DNA of 64,000 bases from CAVOAK01 sp965217615 (GCA_965217615.1 CBDCIT010000050.1:1-64000), one strand, 5' to 3'; shown: positions 35,786 through 45,122, counted from the first letter of the stretch. Notes: generated from the sequence alone by a model not told the origin. Made by a program: numbers and translations.

Positions 35786-36293
35786 CGCTTGCTATTTCTT
35801 CAAGGACGACGAGTTGACATACGAGGATCAAACGGACAGCTACTATATGGCCAACATCACGCCTGCAGCAAACCGGCGCAAGCGGAAGCTCAAATTTCCG
35901 CTGATACCGGGACCGCCGGAAAACCAGCGGCGCGAGCTGTCGACGCATGTCTTTCCCAACACAACAATGACGATGCCGGCTGACCACTTCGCGCCGGTCA
36001 TCTACACGCCGCTCGGGCCCGACCGGACCGAAGCCAAAATGGCTTGGTTCTTCGTTGGCGATGCCGCCACCTCGTCAGAGTATGCCGAGGCGCGCGAAAA
36101 GTGCGTCGACCGTTGGTTCGGCAAGTCGCGGACGATCGAAGGTTTGGATGGGGTTCGCAACGAGGATTACGATCTTATGCAGACCCAGCAGGTTGCCAGA
36201 CTCTCTCCGGTGGCCAATCAGGTGCTGTTTTCGCCCTACTGGGAGCGCCTGGTTCACCATTTTCAGAACAAGCTGATTGATGCCATGATGTAG
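35786..36293 (+). pseudogene. C-terminal fragment of a Rieske-type ring-hydroxylating oxygenase large subunit
   Basis: The frame from about 35786 reads RELSTHVFPNTTMTMPADHF, VIYTPLGPDRTEAKMAWFF and LFSPYWERLVHHFQNKL, the usual end of an aromatic-ring hydroxylase alpha subunit (catalytic domain strands). The Rieske domain and iron ligands are missing; upstream the frame runs into antisense of the glutamyltransferase. No start with a ribosome-binding site was found. A beheaded gene, ending just before the next oxygenase. Confidence 0.65.
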
Positions 36294-36334
36294 GCGGGTC
36301 TGTTGCCCATGCAGTGACGGACGGGGAGGGGACG

Positions 36335-37696
36335 ATGGCCGTAGGTGCTTCCAAAGAACAGCTGGCCTCTGCATATAACGGCTACCACCGGATTGGTGAT
36401 GCCGACGACGATCCAAATTTGACTCACGTTGGTCCCGGCACGCCGGGCGGCGAGTATCTCAGGCGCTTCTGGCAGCCGGTCTGTATGTCGGATCGATTGA
36501 CCGATTTGCCTTTAGCGATCCGCATCATGGACGAGGATCTTGTCGCCTTCCGCGACCTGTCGGGCAACGTCGGTATCTTGCATCGGCAGTGCAGCCATCG
36601 CCGCACGTCACTCGAATACGGGGTGATCGCGGAGCATGGCATCCGTTGTTGCTATCACGGTTGGCTGTTCGATGTGGATGGCCGCATCTTGGAGACGCCG
36701 GGTGAGCCCGAAGACAGCCCGATCAAGAACAACCTGCATCATGGCGCCTATTCGGCGCTCGAATACAAGGGACTGGTGTTCGCCTATATGGGACCGCCGG
36801 ACGAAAAGCCGGAGTTCCCGTTCTATGACACGATGGAGGTCGAAGGCAATCTGACGGTTCCCTATGAGATCGACATGGACTGCAATTGGCTGCAGGTCCA
36901 GGAGCAGCCCATGGACCCGTTTCACAGCGTCTTCCTGCACACGCGCATGACAGGCCCGCAGTTCTATGAGTCCTGGGGCGCCTTCTCGCGGGCGGAATGG
37001 AGAAAACTGCCGGACAACACGGGACTATTTGTGACCAACACCCGCCGTTGGGAGAACTTTGTCTGGGTTCGATTGAACGAGTTGTTTTTGCCGAATTTCT
37101 CTCAGCCGGCTGATATTTATCAAAATCCGGATCGTGAGAAGTTTTTCCCAAGAGTCGCGATCACCACTTGGACGGTGCCGGTCGACGATACGCACTGCAA
37201 AATTTGCGCTTGGCGGCACTATAGCGACGAACTGGATTCCGAGGGACGTGGCGATCCTAAGAAGTGCGGACACAACACAATTGATTATATGGGACAAACC
37301 AAATACGAACGCAGCTATGAAGAGGGACAAAGACATCCGGGCGACTACGAGGCGCTTGTCGCGCAGGGTCCGGTCGCTAAGCGCAAGCTTGAGCATTTGG
37401 GCAAGACCGACGCGGGCGTCGCAATGCTGCGCCAACTCGTCCGCAGCTCCATCAACAACGTGAAAAAAGGTAAAAGCCCGACGCGAGTGAAGAAGCAGGA
37501 CGACGGGCTGATCCACACGATCTCCTGCGATGTCATTGTCGATCTGCCGCAAAAGGGCAGTGATGAGGACGACGCCAAGTTCCGTGGGAAATTCGGGCGC
37601 AACGTTGCAGACATTGTGCTGGACACCCTGCCGCTGCCCCGCGAGGCGCGTCGTAAGGAAGTCGAGCGCCGCGTCAAGGAGTTGAAGGCAAGCTAG
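36335..37696 (+). CDS. Rieske non-haem iron oxygenase
   Basis: 453 residues from ATG 36335, preceded by a strong GGGGAGGGG; a GTG at 36314 is less likely. The Rieske [2Fe-2S] ligands are Cys86-X-His88 (RQCSHRR) and Cys105-X2-His108 (CCYHGW). The mononuclear iron motif is DPFHSVFLH with His196 and His201. The family hydroxylates or demethylates aromatic compounds using electrons from a reductase, which is not encoded here. It follows the oxygenase fragment and precedes a truncated SRPBCC gene. Complete and probably functional; related enzymes include phthalate and vanillate oxygenases, but the substrate cannot be told. Confidence 0.88.
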   Translation: MAVGASKEQLASAYNGYHRIGDADDDPNLTHVGPGTPGGEYLRRFWQPVCMSDRLTDLPLAIRIMDEDLVAFRDLSGNVGILHRQCSHRRTSLEYGVIAEHGIRCCYHGWLFDVDGRILETPGEPEDSPIKNNLHHGAYSALEYKGLVFAYMGPPDEKPEFPFYDTMEVEGNLTVPYEIDMDCNWLQVQEQPMDPFHSVFLHTRMTGPQFYESWGAFSRAEWRKLPDNTGLFVTNTRRWENFVWVRLNELFLPNFSQPADIYQNPDREKFFPRVAITTWTVPVDDTHCKICAWRHYSDELDSEGRGDPKKCGHNTIDYMGQTKYERSYEEGQRHPGDYEALVAQGPVAKRKLEHLGKTDAGVAMLRQLVRSSINNVKKGKSPTRVKKQDDGLIHTISCDVIVDLPQKGSDEDDAKFRGKFGRNVADIVLDTLPLPREARRKEVERRVKELKAS

Positions 37697-37714
37697 GGGC
37701 TGTGAGGAAAGATT

Positions 37715-37871
37715 ATGACACTCGCACAAGTCTCCGCCGCGGCGACCGAACTGAAGAGCTACGAGGCTGAGATTATGTTCGGGTCCGCGCCGTCAGACGT
37801 CTACCGGGCCATCGTCACCGAAGATGGCGTCAAGGGATGGTTAACGTCCGACTGCGAGATTGGGGACTCAG
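37715..37871 (+). pseudogene. SRPBCC-fold protein, cut after ~50 residues
   Basis: MTLAQVSAAATELKSYEAEI begins an SRPBCC/AHSA1 domain (FGSAPSDVYRAIVTEDGVKG, WLTSDCEIG). The gene is 18 bases after the oxygenase with AGGAAAG upstream, so it was part of that operon. At 37872 the IS21-like end begins and the frame stops at 37900. About two thirds of the domain is gone. Confidence 0.7.
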
Positions 37872-37934
37872 TGTTGATCGGCGCGCAGGTTGGATGCTGA
37901 TCGGCACGCTAACTTATTGATTTGACGTGATCCT
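37872..37934 (+). repeat. IS21-like end sequence, copy 1 (63 bp)
   Basis: It begins tgttgatcggcg and ends gtgatcct. Copy 2 is at 38837-38899 in the same orientation, and the same opening is found in the 92-bp elements at 58472 and 62670. Terminal region of an IS21-type element whose istAB genes are absent. Confidence 0.7.
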
Positions 37935-37973
37935 GTCGAATGGCGAAGAAGTGCGATTCCTGGACCGAGAGTC

Positions 37974-38666
37974 ATTCGTGAACAGGACCTGTATCCACCG
38001 ATAAAGTCGTTTCTCGAGGCGCGGGGCTATTTGGTGAAGGCAGAGGTTGACGGCTGCGATGTCGTGGCGATGCGCGGCCACGAGCCGCCCGTCATCGTCG
38101 AACTCAAAGTTGCCTTTTCCCTGGTTGTGGTTTTTCAAGGGATCGCCCGGCAGGGTTTCTCCGACAACGTCTATCTGGCGGTACCGACGTTCTCGAACCG
38201 CGGCGTCCAGCAAAGGGACGCGCTGGCCCTGTGCCGACGGCTTGGCCTCGGCCTCCTGACAGTGCGGCTGGAACCCGCGCCTTTGGTAGAGGCGTTTCTC
38301 GACCCGGCGCCTTACCGGCCGCGGAGACGCAAGCAAGCGGCTGAACGCTTGCTGCGGGAGTTCCAGCAGCGGGTGGGTGATCCCAACCAGGGCGGTGTCA
38401 ACCGGCGCAAGATTGTGACCGCTTACCGACAGGATGCACTGCGCTGCGCCATGCATCTCCACCACCATGGTCCTTCTAAAGCCTCGGACCTCGCCATACA
38501 GACCGGGGTCGAAAGGGCACGGGCCATCATGTCCGCGGATCACTACGGCTGGTTCGAACGTGCTGCCCAAACGCCGCGCGGCATCTATACTCTGACGCCG
38601 AAAGGCCAGCGGGCGCTTGAGGAATATGCCTGCGCCGTGGCTGCACTGGGCAACACCGGAGACTAA
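37974..38666 (+). CDS. DUF2161 putative PD-(D/E)XK phosphodiesterase, start codon lost
   Basis: The domain begins with REQDLYPPIKSFLEARGY at about 37980, then EVDGCDVVAMRG and PPVIVELK, a PD-(D/E)XK-like core (Asp, Glu-X-Lys). The C-terminal half (RRKIVTAYRQDALRCAMHLH, GIYTLTPKGQRAL) is winged-helix-like. In this frame the stop at 37923 leaves no ATG, GTG or TTG before GTG 38031, so the natural start appears to have been removed by the IS21-like repeat. A GTG start at 38031 would lose part of the domain. Function of the family is unknown. It lies between two direct 63-bp repeats. Confidence 0.7.
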   Translation: MREQDLYPPIKSFLEARGYLVKAEVDGCDVVAMRGHEPPVIVELKVAFSLVVVFQGIARQGFSDNVYLAVPTFSNRGVQQRDALALCRRLGLGLLTVRLEPAPLVEAFLDPAPYRPRRRKQAAERLLREFQQRVGDPNQGGVNRRKIVTAYRQDALRCAMHLHHHGPSKASDLAIQTGVERARAIMSADHYGWFERAAQTPRGIYTLTPKGQRALEEYACAVAALGNTGD

Positions 38667-38836
38667 AGGTTCAGCTTTGCGCTGATGTACGACGTGGGTG
38701 CCGATTTCAGCCCTTCCGGGGTGTAAGGAGATGCCGCCCGCGAGCCTGACCTTCAATCTCTTCCTGCTGATCCTGTGTGCGGTCACGGCTCTCGTTCTCA
38801 ATTGGGCGAGAACGCTGCGGAGTGATCTGTGGCGGG

Positions 38837-38899
38837 TGTTGATCGGCGCATAGGTTGGACGTCGATCGGCGCGCTAACTTATTGATTTGACGTGATCCT
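38837..38899 (+). repeat. IS21-like end sequence, copy 2 (63 bp)
   Basis: Direct copy of 37872-37934 with several substitutions. Confidence 0.7.
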
Positions 38900-38920
38900 T
38901 CCGTAATGGGGCAGTTGAAG

Positions 38921-39035
38921 TCAAACACAGATCTTCACGATCTTCCGGCCTGGCACGGTCTCTTGAACATGAAGCACCGTCGCCTGCGCCCGATTGTCGT
39001 CCCAGGCATGATCAACATGGGTGGTCGCCTTGGCA
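38921..39035 (-). pseudogene. C-terminal remnant of an unidentified gene
   Basis: A minus frame reads HVDHAWDDNRAQATVLHVQE and ends GRKIVKICV before a stop at 38921. It looks like a genuine protein end but I do not recognise the family. It is bounded by the IS21-like repeat. Confidence 0.3.
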
Positions 39036-39284
39036 GAAGCGGCTAACTGACCTGGCGCGTCACAGAGAAGGAAGCGGGATCCCGGATGTCTCCGTCGCCA
39101 GGCTCTCGCTTCCGTCCGTGGTCAGCGCAGCGGCTGCCAACTGAATGCCTGGTCCAAGACGATTCCCGAGTGTCAATCTGTGGGGCGTGCTCGACCGCAA
39201 AGAGGCGATGCGGCAAACAAGGATCACAACGTGCATCATCGGGAACCGCGTCCCAGCGAGGGGACACCGCTGGATCGCCACCTT
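39036..39284. other. Gene-free debris
   Basis: About 250 bases with only shadow frames and no recognisable element. Low confidence that anything functional is here. Confidence 0.35.
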
Positions 39285-39681
39285 CAAGAGCGGCTCTTTC
39301 CTCCTCTCGTTGCTGATTGCCGGTGGGATGCAGCCGCGCCTATACTGTCTGGAGCGCCATCGCCTCCTCGCGCGTAAAGCGGAACTCGGTGCCGTCCCGC
39401 CACATCCGGTGAAGCGCCACGCCGATACGGCGAGCCAAGGCAACGGTCGCACGCTTCTTGCCACGGAGCTTCGCCAGACGTAGAGCCCAGGCCTTCAGCC
39501 AGTTCGGGCCGGTAGTGCGGTTCAGCATCACCGTGGCAGCTTGATAGAGCGCCGAGCGCAGACCGGCGTCGCCACACTTCGTGATGGCGCCGACGATATC
39601 TCGCTCGCCGGACTGGTCCCGTCCCGGCGTCAGCCCTACCCAGGGGCCGACATCCTTCGATCTCCGGAAAGGCGCTAACAC
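39285..39681 (-). pseudogene. IS110-family transposase, C-terminal fragment (copy d)
   Basis: It reads FRRSKDVGPWVGLTPGRDQ and GAITKCGDAGLRSALYQAA, the IS110 C-terminal domain, ending ALQTV at 39340 with its 3' flank. The catalytic DEDD half is missing. The fragment runs directly into the start of the PhyH gene. Confidence 0.78.
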
Positions 39682-40508
39682 CTGAAGCCATCAAAGCATT
39701 TCGCGACGAGGGCTATTACGCGCCGCTTCGTATCTATGAGCGAGCGGAGGCAGACAACCTTTACCGCGCCTACACCCAATTTCAGAAATCGGCGGTGGAA
39801 CTCCTCGGGCAGGAGCAGCGCTTCAAGACGCATTTGCTGGCCGGCTGGCTTGCGGGCGTCGTCCGCAATCCGCGTATGCTCGACATCGCCGAGGACCTGA
39901 TCGGCCCAAACATTCTCTGTTGGTCATCCGGGTTCTTTGGCAAGGCGGCCAACAGCACGGGCCGCGTGGGTTATCATCAGGATGCCTGCGTCAATTTCGT
40001 AGAGCCGCATGATGACGTCATCCATGTGTGGCTTGCCCTGAGGCCGACGACGACCGAGAACGGTTGTCTGCGCGTGTTGCCGCGCTCGCACCTGGGCGAG
40101 GTCATTCCGCTAGCGCTGTCGGAGGTCGGCGAAAAGCCCGCGGGTACTTTGACGGAGACCGGTTGGCAGGCGGCGCTCGACGCCGAAGAGGACGCGTTCG
40201 TCGACCTCGTGCCGGACGCCGGAGAGGCCTCGCTGCATCATCACTGCACGGTGCATGGCTCCGGTCCCAACCGGTCCGGCGCTCATCGCCTGGGCATTTC
40301 GATCACTTACATGACAACGGCGGCGCACAATCCCAAGTTTGCCGTCGATTCCGCGACGCTTGTGCGGGGCAAAGACGACTACGGCCATTTCGAGGTCGAG
40401 CCGGTGCCCGACGCGGACTTCTCCAGCGCGGCGATCGCGGCCTTCCAGCGCGCGAAGACGACGCCGGGCGGCGAAGGGGTTGGCGCTGACACCGTGCGGC
40501 GAGCGTAA
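39663..40508 (+). pseudogene. PhyH-family Fe(II)/2-oxoglutarate dioxygenase, start removed by IS110 fragment
   Basis: The frame from 39663 reads LTPEAIKAFRDEGYYAPLRI, the normal beginning of PhyH proteins after the first few residues, but there is no start codon in frame before it; the next possible start is GTG 39795, which would remove the first ~45 residues. Iron ligands: His-X-Asp in GYHQDACVNF and distal His in HHCTVHGSGPNRSG, whose Arg would bind 2-oxoglutarate. Everything else is intact to a stop at 40508. It would hydroxylate a small molecule or acyl substrate. It may still be expressed from GTG 39795 or a fused start, but a functional product is doubtful. Confidence 0.75.
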
Positions 40509-40556
40509 CGAGACGCATCATAGGAGTGATGCGGCGGCGCCACGCGACCAAGTCGA

Positions 40557-41405
40557 CTAAGGTCCCGTGTGCGCCGGCTTCCAGCCGTAGGTTTTGGCGC
40601 ATGCGCCACCCATCAACATCGCCCGCTCGCCTTCGGTTAGGCGATCGGTGAGGCGGAACGGTTCGACGGCCTGTTCGAAGTTGACGGACGAAAAGGTACG
40701 GGTCCAGTCAGTGCCCCATAGGCAGCGCTCAAGACCCCAGGCGTCGAAAACACGGGCGAGAGGGTCCCAGATGTCCGGGTAGGGGTAGCCAGCATGGGAG
40801 AGGGTGCAGGCGCCGCTGACCTTGATCACCGCGTTCGCCCGGCTGGCGAGCTCTAGCACTTTCGGCAGGTCGATCCAGGTGTCTGAGCTGTCTGATCGAT
40901 ACATCGGCGGCAGAATGCCCAGATGATCGATGACGAAGCGGGTGTCGGGATGGCGATCGACCAAGGTGATAGTAGCATCCAGGTTTTCCCAACACAGTAT
41001 GTTGACCGGGAAGTCGTGCCGTACGGCTTCGCGCAGGATCAGATCGACGCCGGGGTCGCCCGGTTCCAATCCCGCCTCTTCTTCGTACATGATGCGAATG
41101 CCGACCGTACCCGCCGTGTTCTTCCACTCGGAAATCACCTCGGCGACCGCCGGATCTGTCGGATCGACCGGCTTGACGAGGGCGAACCGTCCCGGATGGG
41201 CGTTTTGCACCTCGACCGCATAGCTGGCGTCGTACCGGTACATGGAAAATGCGGATACAAAGATTGCCCCGTCGACGCCGAGCGCATCCATCGCCGCCAC
41301 CATTTCGTCGCCGGTGACATGGTCGGGCCAGGGCGGCACCTTGAACCAGGGGCGCTCCGGTGTGTTGGCGGCATAGACATGGACTTGGGAATCGATAATC
41401 GGCAT
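40557..41405 (-). CDS. Amidohydrolase-2 family TIM-barrel hydrolase or decarboxylase
   Basis: 282 residues from ATG 41405 (MPIIDSQVHVYA). The metal-binding HxH is represented by DSQVHVYA with one His, then RFVIDHLGI (His) and WGTDWTR (Asp), the pattern of amidohydrolase-2 proteins such as lactonases and 2-pyrone-dicarboxylate hydrolases or ring decarboxylases. Transcribed opposite to PhyH and the MFS gene. Plausible hydrolysis of a ring-cleavage lactone in the local pathway (inference). Confidence 0.82.
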   Translation of the reverse strand: MPIIDSQVHVYAANTPERPWFKVPPWPDHVTGDEMVAAMDALGVDGAIFVSAFSMYRYDASYAVEVQNAHPGRFALVKPVDPTDPAVAEVISEWKNTAGTVGIRIMYEEEAGLEPGDPGVDLILREAVRHDFPVNILCWENLDATITLVDRHPDTRFVIDHLGILPPMYRSDSSDTWIDLPKVLELASRANAVIKVSGACTLSHAGYPYPDIWDPLARVFDAWGLERCLWGTDWTRTFSSVNFEQAVEPFRLTDRLTEGERAMLMGGACAKTYGWKPAHTGP

Positions 41406-41713
41406 GGCGGCGGTTCCTCTGCTCAAGGTGGATTTCCAGTATTCCAACAGTTAGCGGCGGTATCGTCCAGAGCAGGTCGTGATCCGGGACGAATCGTAGC
41501 TCCCTCTCTAAGTCAATTCTCAGTCGTCAGTTGAGCGCTCGGATATCTTGATAACAAAGTCCGACCCGGGGGATGTCGACTGTAGTCGGCAACTGGGAGT
41601 CACTATCAAATCGTTCCACGTACGCTTGCGGCAGTTTCGGCGGAACGTCGGAATATTCTCAAGGTTTTGAATTTCTAACGGCTTCGAGGAAAGCTTGGTA
41701 TCCTCCGGCAATG

Positions 41714-43084
41714 ATGTCGCCGCTTTTGAACCGCACATACCGGCGATTGTTCGCCGCCCAGGTGATCTCCTTGGCCGGCACCGGCCTATCAACAATCGCG
41801 CTTGCACTTCTGGCCTATGACTTAGCCGGACGTAGCGCCGGCGCTGTCCTTGGCACAGCGCTCGCCCTCAAGATGGTCGCCTACGTCGGCATTGCACCGA
41901 TTGTTGGTGGATTCGCAGATCGCTTGCCGCGCAGACGGCTTCTCATTGCGCTCGACGTCGCGCGTGCTGGTTTTGTCATCTGCTTGCCGTTCGTATCCGA
42001 AATTTGGCAGATATACATCCTGATTTTTCTGTTGAACGCCTGCTCAGCAGGCTTTACGCCGACCTTTCAAGCGACGATTCCGGATATTCTGCCTGACGAG
42101 GCGCAATACACGCGGGCGCTGTCGCTCTCCCGGCTCGCATACGATCTGGAAAACCTTCTGAGCCCGACCCTTGCCGCCGCTGTACTCCTTTTAGTTAGTT
42201 ACGACGCACTGTTTGCCGCCAACTGCGTTGCCTTTCTGGCGTCCGCATTTCTGGTTTTTTCGGTGATCTTGCCTGCACCGAAACAGCAAGAACGCGTGGC
42301 GGGCGTGTGGCATAATCTGACATACGGGATCAGGACCTACCTAAATACACCTAGGTTGCGGGGACTTCTGGCTCTTTCACTTGCGGTTGCCGCCGCCGGT
42401 GCCATGGTGATCGTCAACACTGTGGTCTACGTCCGCGATCGGCTGGGTGGGACGGAGAGCGATACCGCGCTGGCATTCGCTGCGGCCGGGGCGGGGTCGA
42501 TGCTCGTCGCCCTTCTTCTGCCGCGTCTCCTTGATAATCAGCCTGACCGGCCAGTCATGCTTGTTGGTGGCGTGCTGCTTGGAGGTGGCCTGCTTCTCGG
42601 CCTCACAGTACCGAGCCTTCCGGCGCTTCTTTCAGTTTGGTTTATCCTTGGGGCCGGCTCGTCGTTCATTCAGACGCCAGCCGGGAGACTTCTCAGACGT
42701 TCGGCCCACCAAGCGGATCGGCCAGCGGTATATTCCGCGCAGTTTGCGCTATCGCACGGGTGTTGGTTGGTCGCCTACCCGCTGGCCGGGTGGCTCGGCA
42801 CCGCATTTGACCCGTCGACAGCATTCACGGTCCTGGCAATTGTGGCTTTGATCGCGACAGTCACTGCGCTGGTTCAATGGCCGGCGTATGATCCCGTTGA
42901 ACTGGAACACCTACATTCGACAATGGAGCACGAACATCTGCACGTTCACGACGAGCACCATCAACATATGCACGAGGGTTGGGAAGGACCAGAACCGCAC
43001 CGCCACCCGCACGAGCACGCAGACGTGCGACACTCACACGCCTACGTGATCGACCTTCACCATCCAGTTTGGCCGAGCGCTTGA
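41714..43084 (+). CDS. MFS transporter with histidine-rich C-terminal tail
   Basis: 456 residues; start at 41714 (or 41711) because the first transmembrane helix follows directly (LLNRTYRRLFAAQVISLAG). Twelve hydrophobic segments and the MFS loop GGFADRLPRRRLL are visible. The last ~60 residues are extremely His-rich (EHEHLHVHDEHHQHMHE, PHRHPHEHADVRHSH), a probable metal-binding tail as in NreB-type nickel exporters. It may export a transition metal or link metal supply to the molybdenum or iron enzymes nearby; the substrate is not known. Confidence 0.85.
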   Translation: MSPLLNRTYRRLFAAQVISLAGTGLSTIALALLAYDLAGRSAGAVLGTALALKMVAYVGIAPIVGGFADRLPRRRLLIALDVARAGFVICLPFVSEIWQIYILIFLLNACSAGFTPTFQATIPDILPDEAQYTRALSLSRLAYDLENLLSPTLAAAVLLLVSYDALFAANCVAFLASAFLVFSVILPAPKQQERVAGVWHNLTYGIRTYLNTPRLRGLLALSLAVAAAGAMVIVNTVVYVRDRLGGTESDTALAFAAAGAGSMLVALLLPRLLDNQPDRPVMLVGGVLLGGGLLLGLTVPSLPALLSVWFILGAGSSFIQTPAGRLLRRSAHQADRPAVYSAQFALSHGCWLVAYPLAGWLGTAFDPSTAFTVLAIVALIATVTALVQWPAYDPVELEHLHSTMEHEHLHVHDEHHQHMHEGWEGPEPHRHPHEHADVRHSHAYVIDLHHPVWPSA

Positions 43085-43172
43085 TAGAGTACGGTCAAGC
43101 TCTGATAGCTCAGCGACACATTGCAACCGAATTTATGTCCGCGTTTGGCAAAAAGTGGACATTAGGCGCGGG

Positions 43173-44147
43173 CTACGGCGGCGTTCCCCCCGCCGTAACG
43201 CCTGGTGGCGCTAAACGCTCGATCTGCGCCAGCATGTCCTCGCTCAATGGGACATCCGCGGCTGCCGCATTCTCCTGCAGATGGGACAACCGGTCGCTGC
43301 CTGGAATTGGAATGATGTCCGGCCCCTGATGCAGCAGCCATGACAGCGCTAGTTGCGCCCGAGTTACGCCGACTTCGCGCGCCAGGTCCAGCAGCGGCGC
43401 AAAGCGTTCACGGTTGGTCTTCAGGTTTTCCCCGGTAAACTGTGGGATGTTCCGGCGGATATTATCTTCCGCCGGTTCGTCCATTGCGCCAGCCAGAAAG
43501 CCCCGCCCCAACGGTGCCCAGGCAACCAGCGAAATACCGAATTCGCGCAAGCAGGGCAGCAGTTCCGCCTCGGGCTCGCGGTGCAGCAGGGAGTACTCGT
43601 GCTGGACGGCTGCCATCGGATGGACGCCATGCGCTCGGTGCACTTGTTCAGCGTCTGCGTTGCTGAGACCGAGACGGGTGACCTTGCCGGCGCCGACCGC
43701 TTCGGCCATAGCGCCGACGCTGTCCTCGATCGGAATTGTCGGGTCAGGATGAAGATACAGCAGGTCGATGGTGTCGACACCGAGCCTGCGAAGGCTGCCC
43801 TCGATGGCTCTCGACGCATAGTCCGGTCGGCCATTGACCCTGAGTCGATGGCCCCATCTGGTCCGGATTTCCGTCCCCTCTTCATTTTCGTCGAACACCA
43901 CGCCGAATTTGGTGGCAACGAACGCCTTGCCGTCGTGCTGTGCCAGCGCCCGACCAACAATCTCTTCGTTGCGGCCCTTGCCATAGATATCAGCGGTGTC
44001 GATCATCATGCCGAGACTCATCGCCTCGACGATCGTCGCAATGCCCTGTACTTCGTCCGACGGGCCATAAAACCCTTCAAGGACCATGGCGCCAAAACTG
44101 ACTGCGGCGACGGAAGGTCCGTTTATTCCTAAATTACGTTGTTTGAT
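43173..44147 (-). CDS. Aldo/keto reductase 1, with ATC at the start position
   Basis: About 324 residues. Catalytic tetrad: Asp and Tyr in IDTADIYGKG, Lys in FVATKFG, His in LLYLHPDP. It is a close paralogue of the two reductases at 49219 and 50196. A GGGAGG ribosome-binding site lies 6 bases before ATC AAA CAA CGT (44147), exactly where the paralogues have ATG AAA CAA CGC. No ATG, GTG or TTG lies near; the nearest is TTG 44237, without a good site. Either ATC serves as a rare start or the gene is silenced. NADPH-dependent reduction of a carbonyl is expected. Confidence 0.75.
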   Translation of the reverse strand: MKQRNLGINGPSVAAVSFGAMVLEGFYGPSDEVQGIATIVEAMSLGMMIDTADIYGKGRNEEIVGRALAQHDGKAFVATKFGVVFDENEEGTEIRTRWGHRLRVNGRPDYASRAIEGSLRRLGVDTIDLLYLHPDPTIPIEDSVGAMAEAVGAGKVTRLGLSNADAEQVHRAHGVHPMAAVQHEYSLLHREPEAELLPCLREFGISLVAWAPLGRGFLAGAMDEPAEDNIRRNIPQFTGENLKTNRERFAPLLDLAREVGVTRAQLALSWLLHQGPDIIPIPGSDRLSHLQENAAAADVPLSEDMLAQIERLAPPGVTAGGTPP

Positions 44148-44249
44148 GAGATGCCTCCCTTTGTCCTTCTGCCGCCGGCGATCTGAATATATTACATTGG
44201 CGGACGCCAGCCGGACTGGAAGTATTGAGGATAGCAAGGGGAGAATTGA

Positions 44250-44996
44250 ATGATGAATGCGAGCACGAGAACTGCATTTGTGAGCGGCTCGGGCCGAAAG
44301 ATCGGACGCGCCATCGTTCTTGAGTTGGCCAAGCGCGGGAACAACGTGATCGTCAACGGATCGCAGGACAGCAAGGCGTGCCAGGCCGTGGTTGCAGAAG
44401 CCGAAGCGTTAGGCGTAGAGGGCCTGGTCGCGATGGGTGATGTCGGCGATCCGAAGGCGATTGACCGTATGAGCGCAGGGGCGCTGGAGCGATTCGGGAC
44501 CGTCGATATTCTTGTGAATAACGCGGCTATTCGGCCGCATGCGCCTTTCCTGGAGACGACCGACGAAGATTGGCAGCGGGTCATGGACATCGATCTGAAC
44601 GCCGCCTTCCGATTGTCGCGCGCCTTTCTGCCAGGCATGGTTGCCCAAGGTTGGGGTCGCATCGTCAACTTCACCGGCATGAACTCGATCAAAGGGAGAA
44701 TTGGGGGTGCACCAGTCACGGTTGCAAAGCATGGTGCTTGGGGGCTGAGCAAGTCATTGGCTTTGGAGTTTGGTCCTTCCGGTATCACTGCCAACACGAT
44801 TTCGCCGGGCTATATCGCGCCCGACGATCCGGATGCTGCGGAAGGTCAACACAGCGCCGAGACGATCGCTGAAATTCCACTTGGACATGTTGGCCAGCCT
44901 TTTCACATTGCAGCGCTGTGCGGCTTCCTGGCGTCCGAAGAGGGCGGTTATGTGACTGGCCAGATGATCGCTTGCAATGGCGGCGGGGCGACCTGA
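44250..44996 (+). CDS. Short-chain dehydrogenase/reductase lacking the catalytic Tyr
   Basis: 248 residues. Rossmann motif SGSGRKIGRAIV (a variant of TGxxxGIG), NNAAIRPH (the NNAG motif), and a C-terminus typical of FabG-like enzymes (TGQMIACNGGGAT). At the YxxxK site the sequence is PVTVAKHGAWGL: the Tyr is Val while the Lys is kept. Relatives with V-S-x-x-K at this site exist, so this could be a divergent class rather than decay. Starts just downstream of the divergent reductase 1, sharing a 100-bp intergenic region. Confidence 0.8.
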   Translation: MMNASTRTAFVSGSGRKIGRAIVLELAKRGNNVIVNGSQDSKACQAVVAEAEALGVEGLVAMGDVGDPKAIDRMSAGALERFGTVDILVNNAAIRPHAPFLETTDEDWQRVMDIDLNAAFRLSRAFLPGMVAQGWGRIVNFTGMNSIKGRIGGAPVTVAKHGAWGLSKSLALEFGPSGITANTISPGYIAPDDPDAAEGQHSAETIAEIPLGHVGQPFHIAALCGFLASEEGGYVTGQMIACNGGGAT

Positions 44997-45122
44997 CGCT
45001 TTTTCGAAAGTCGATGACGCACAGAATCCGGCTGAGAGCCAGTTAGGTTCTCTGCCTAAGGGGCCTGGTCCAAACGCAGCCGCGGCAGCTAGCTGCCGCG
45101 GATAACCGAGCCCCTGTGTGGC

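Noticed and set aside
34209..35987. Longer start for the gamma-glutamyltransferase at 35987
   Set aside because: The extra 70 residues are antisense of the oxygenase fragment; family homology starts near 35777.
37914..38801. 295-codon minus-strand frame opposite DUF2161
   Set aside because: Shadow; the plus frame carries the conserved DUF2161 motifs.
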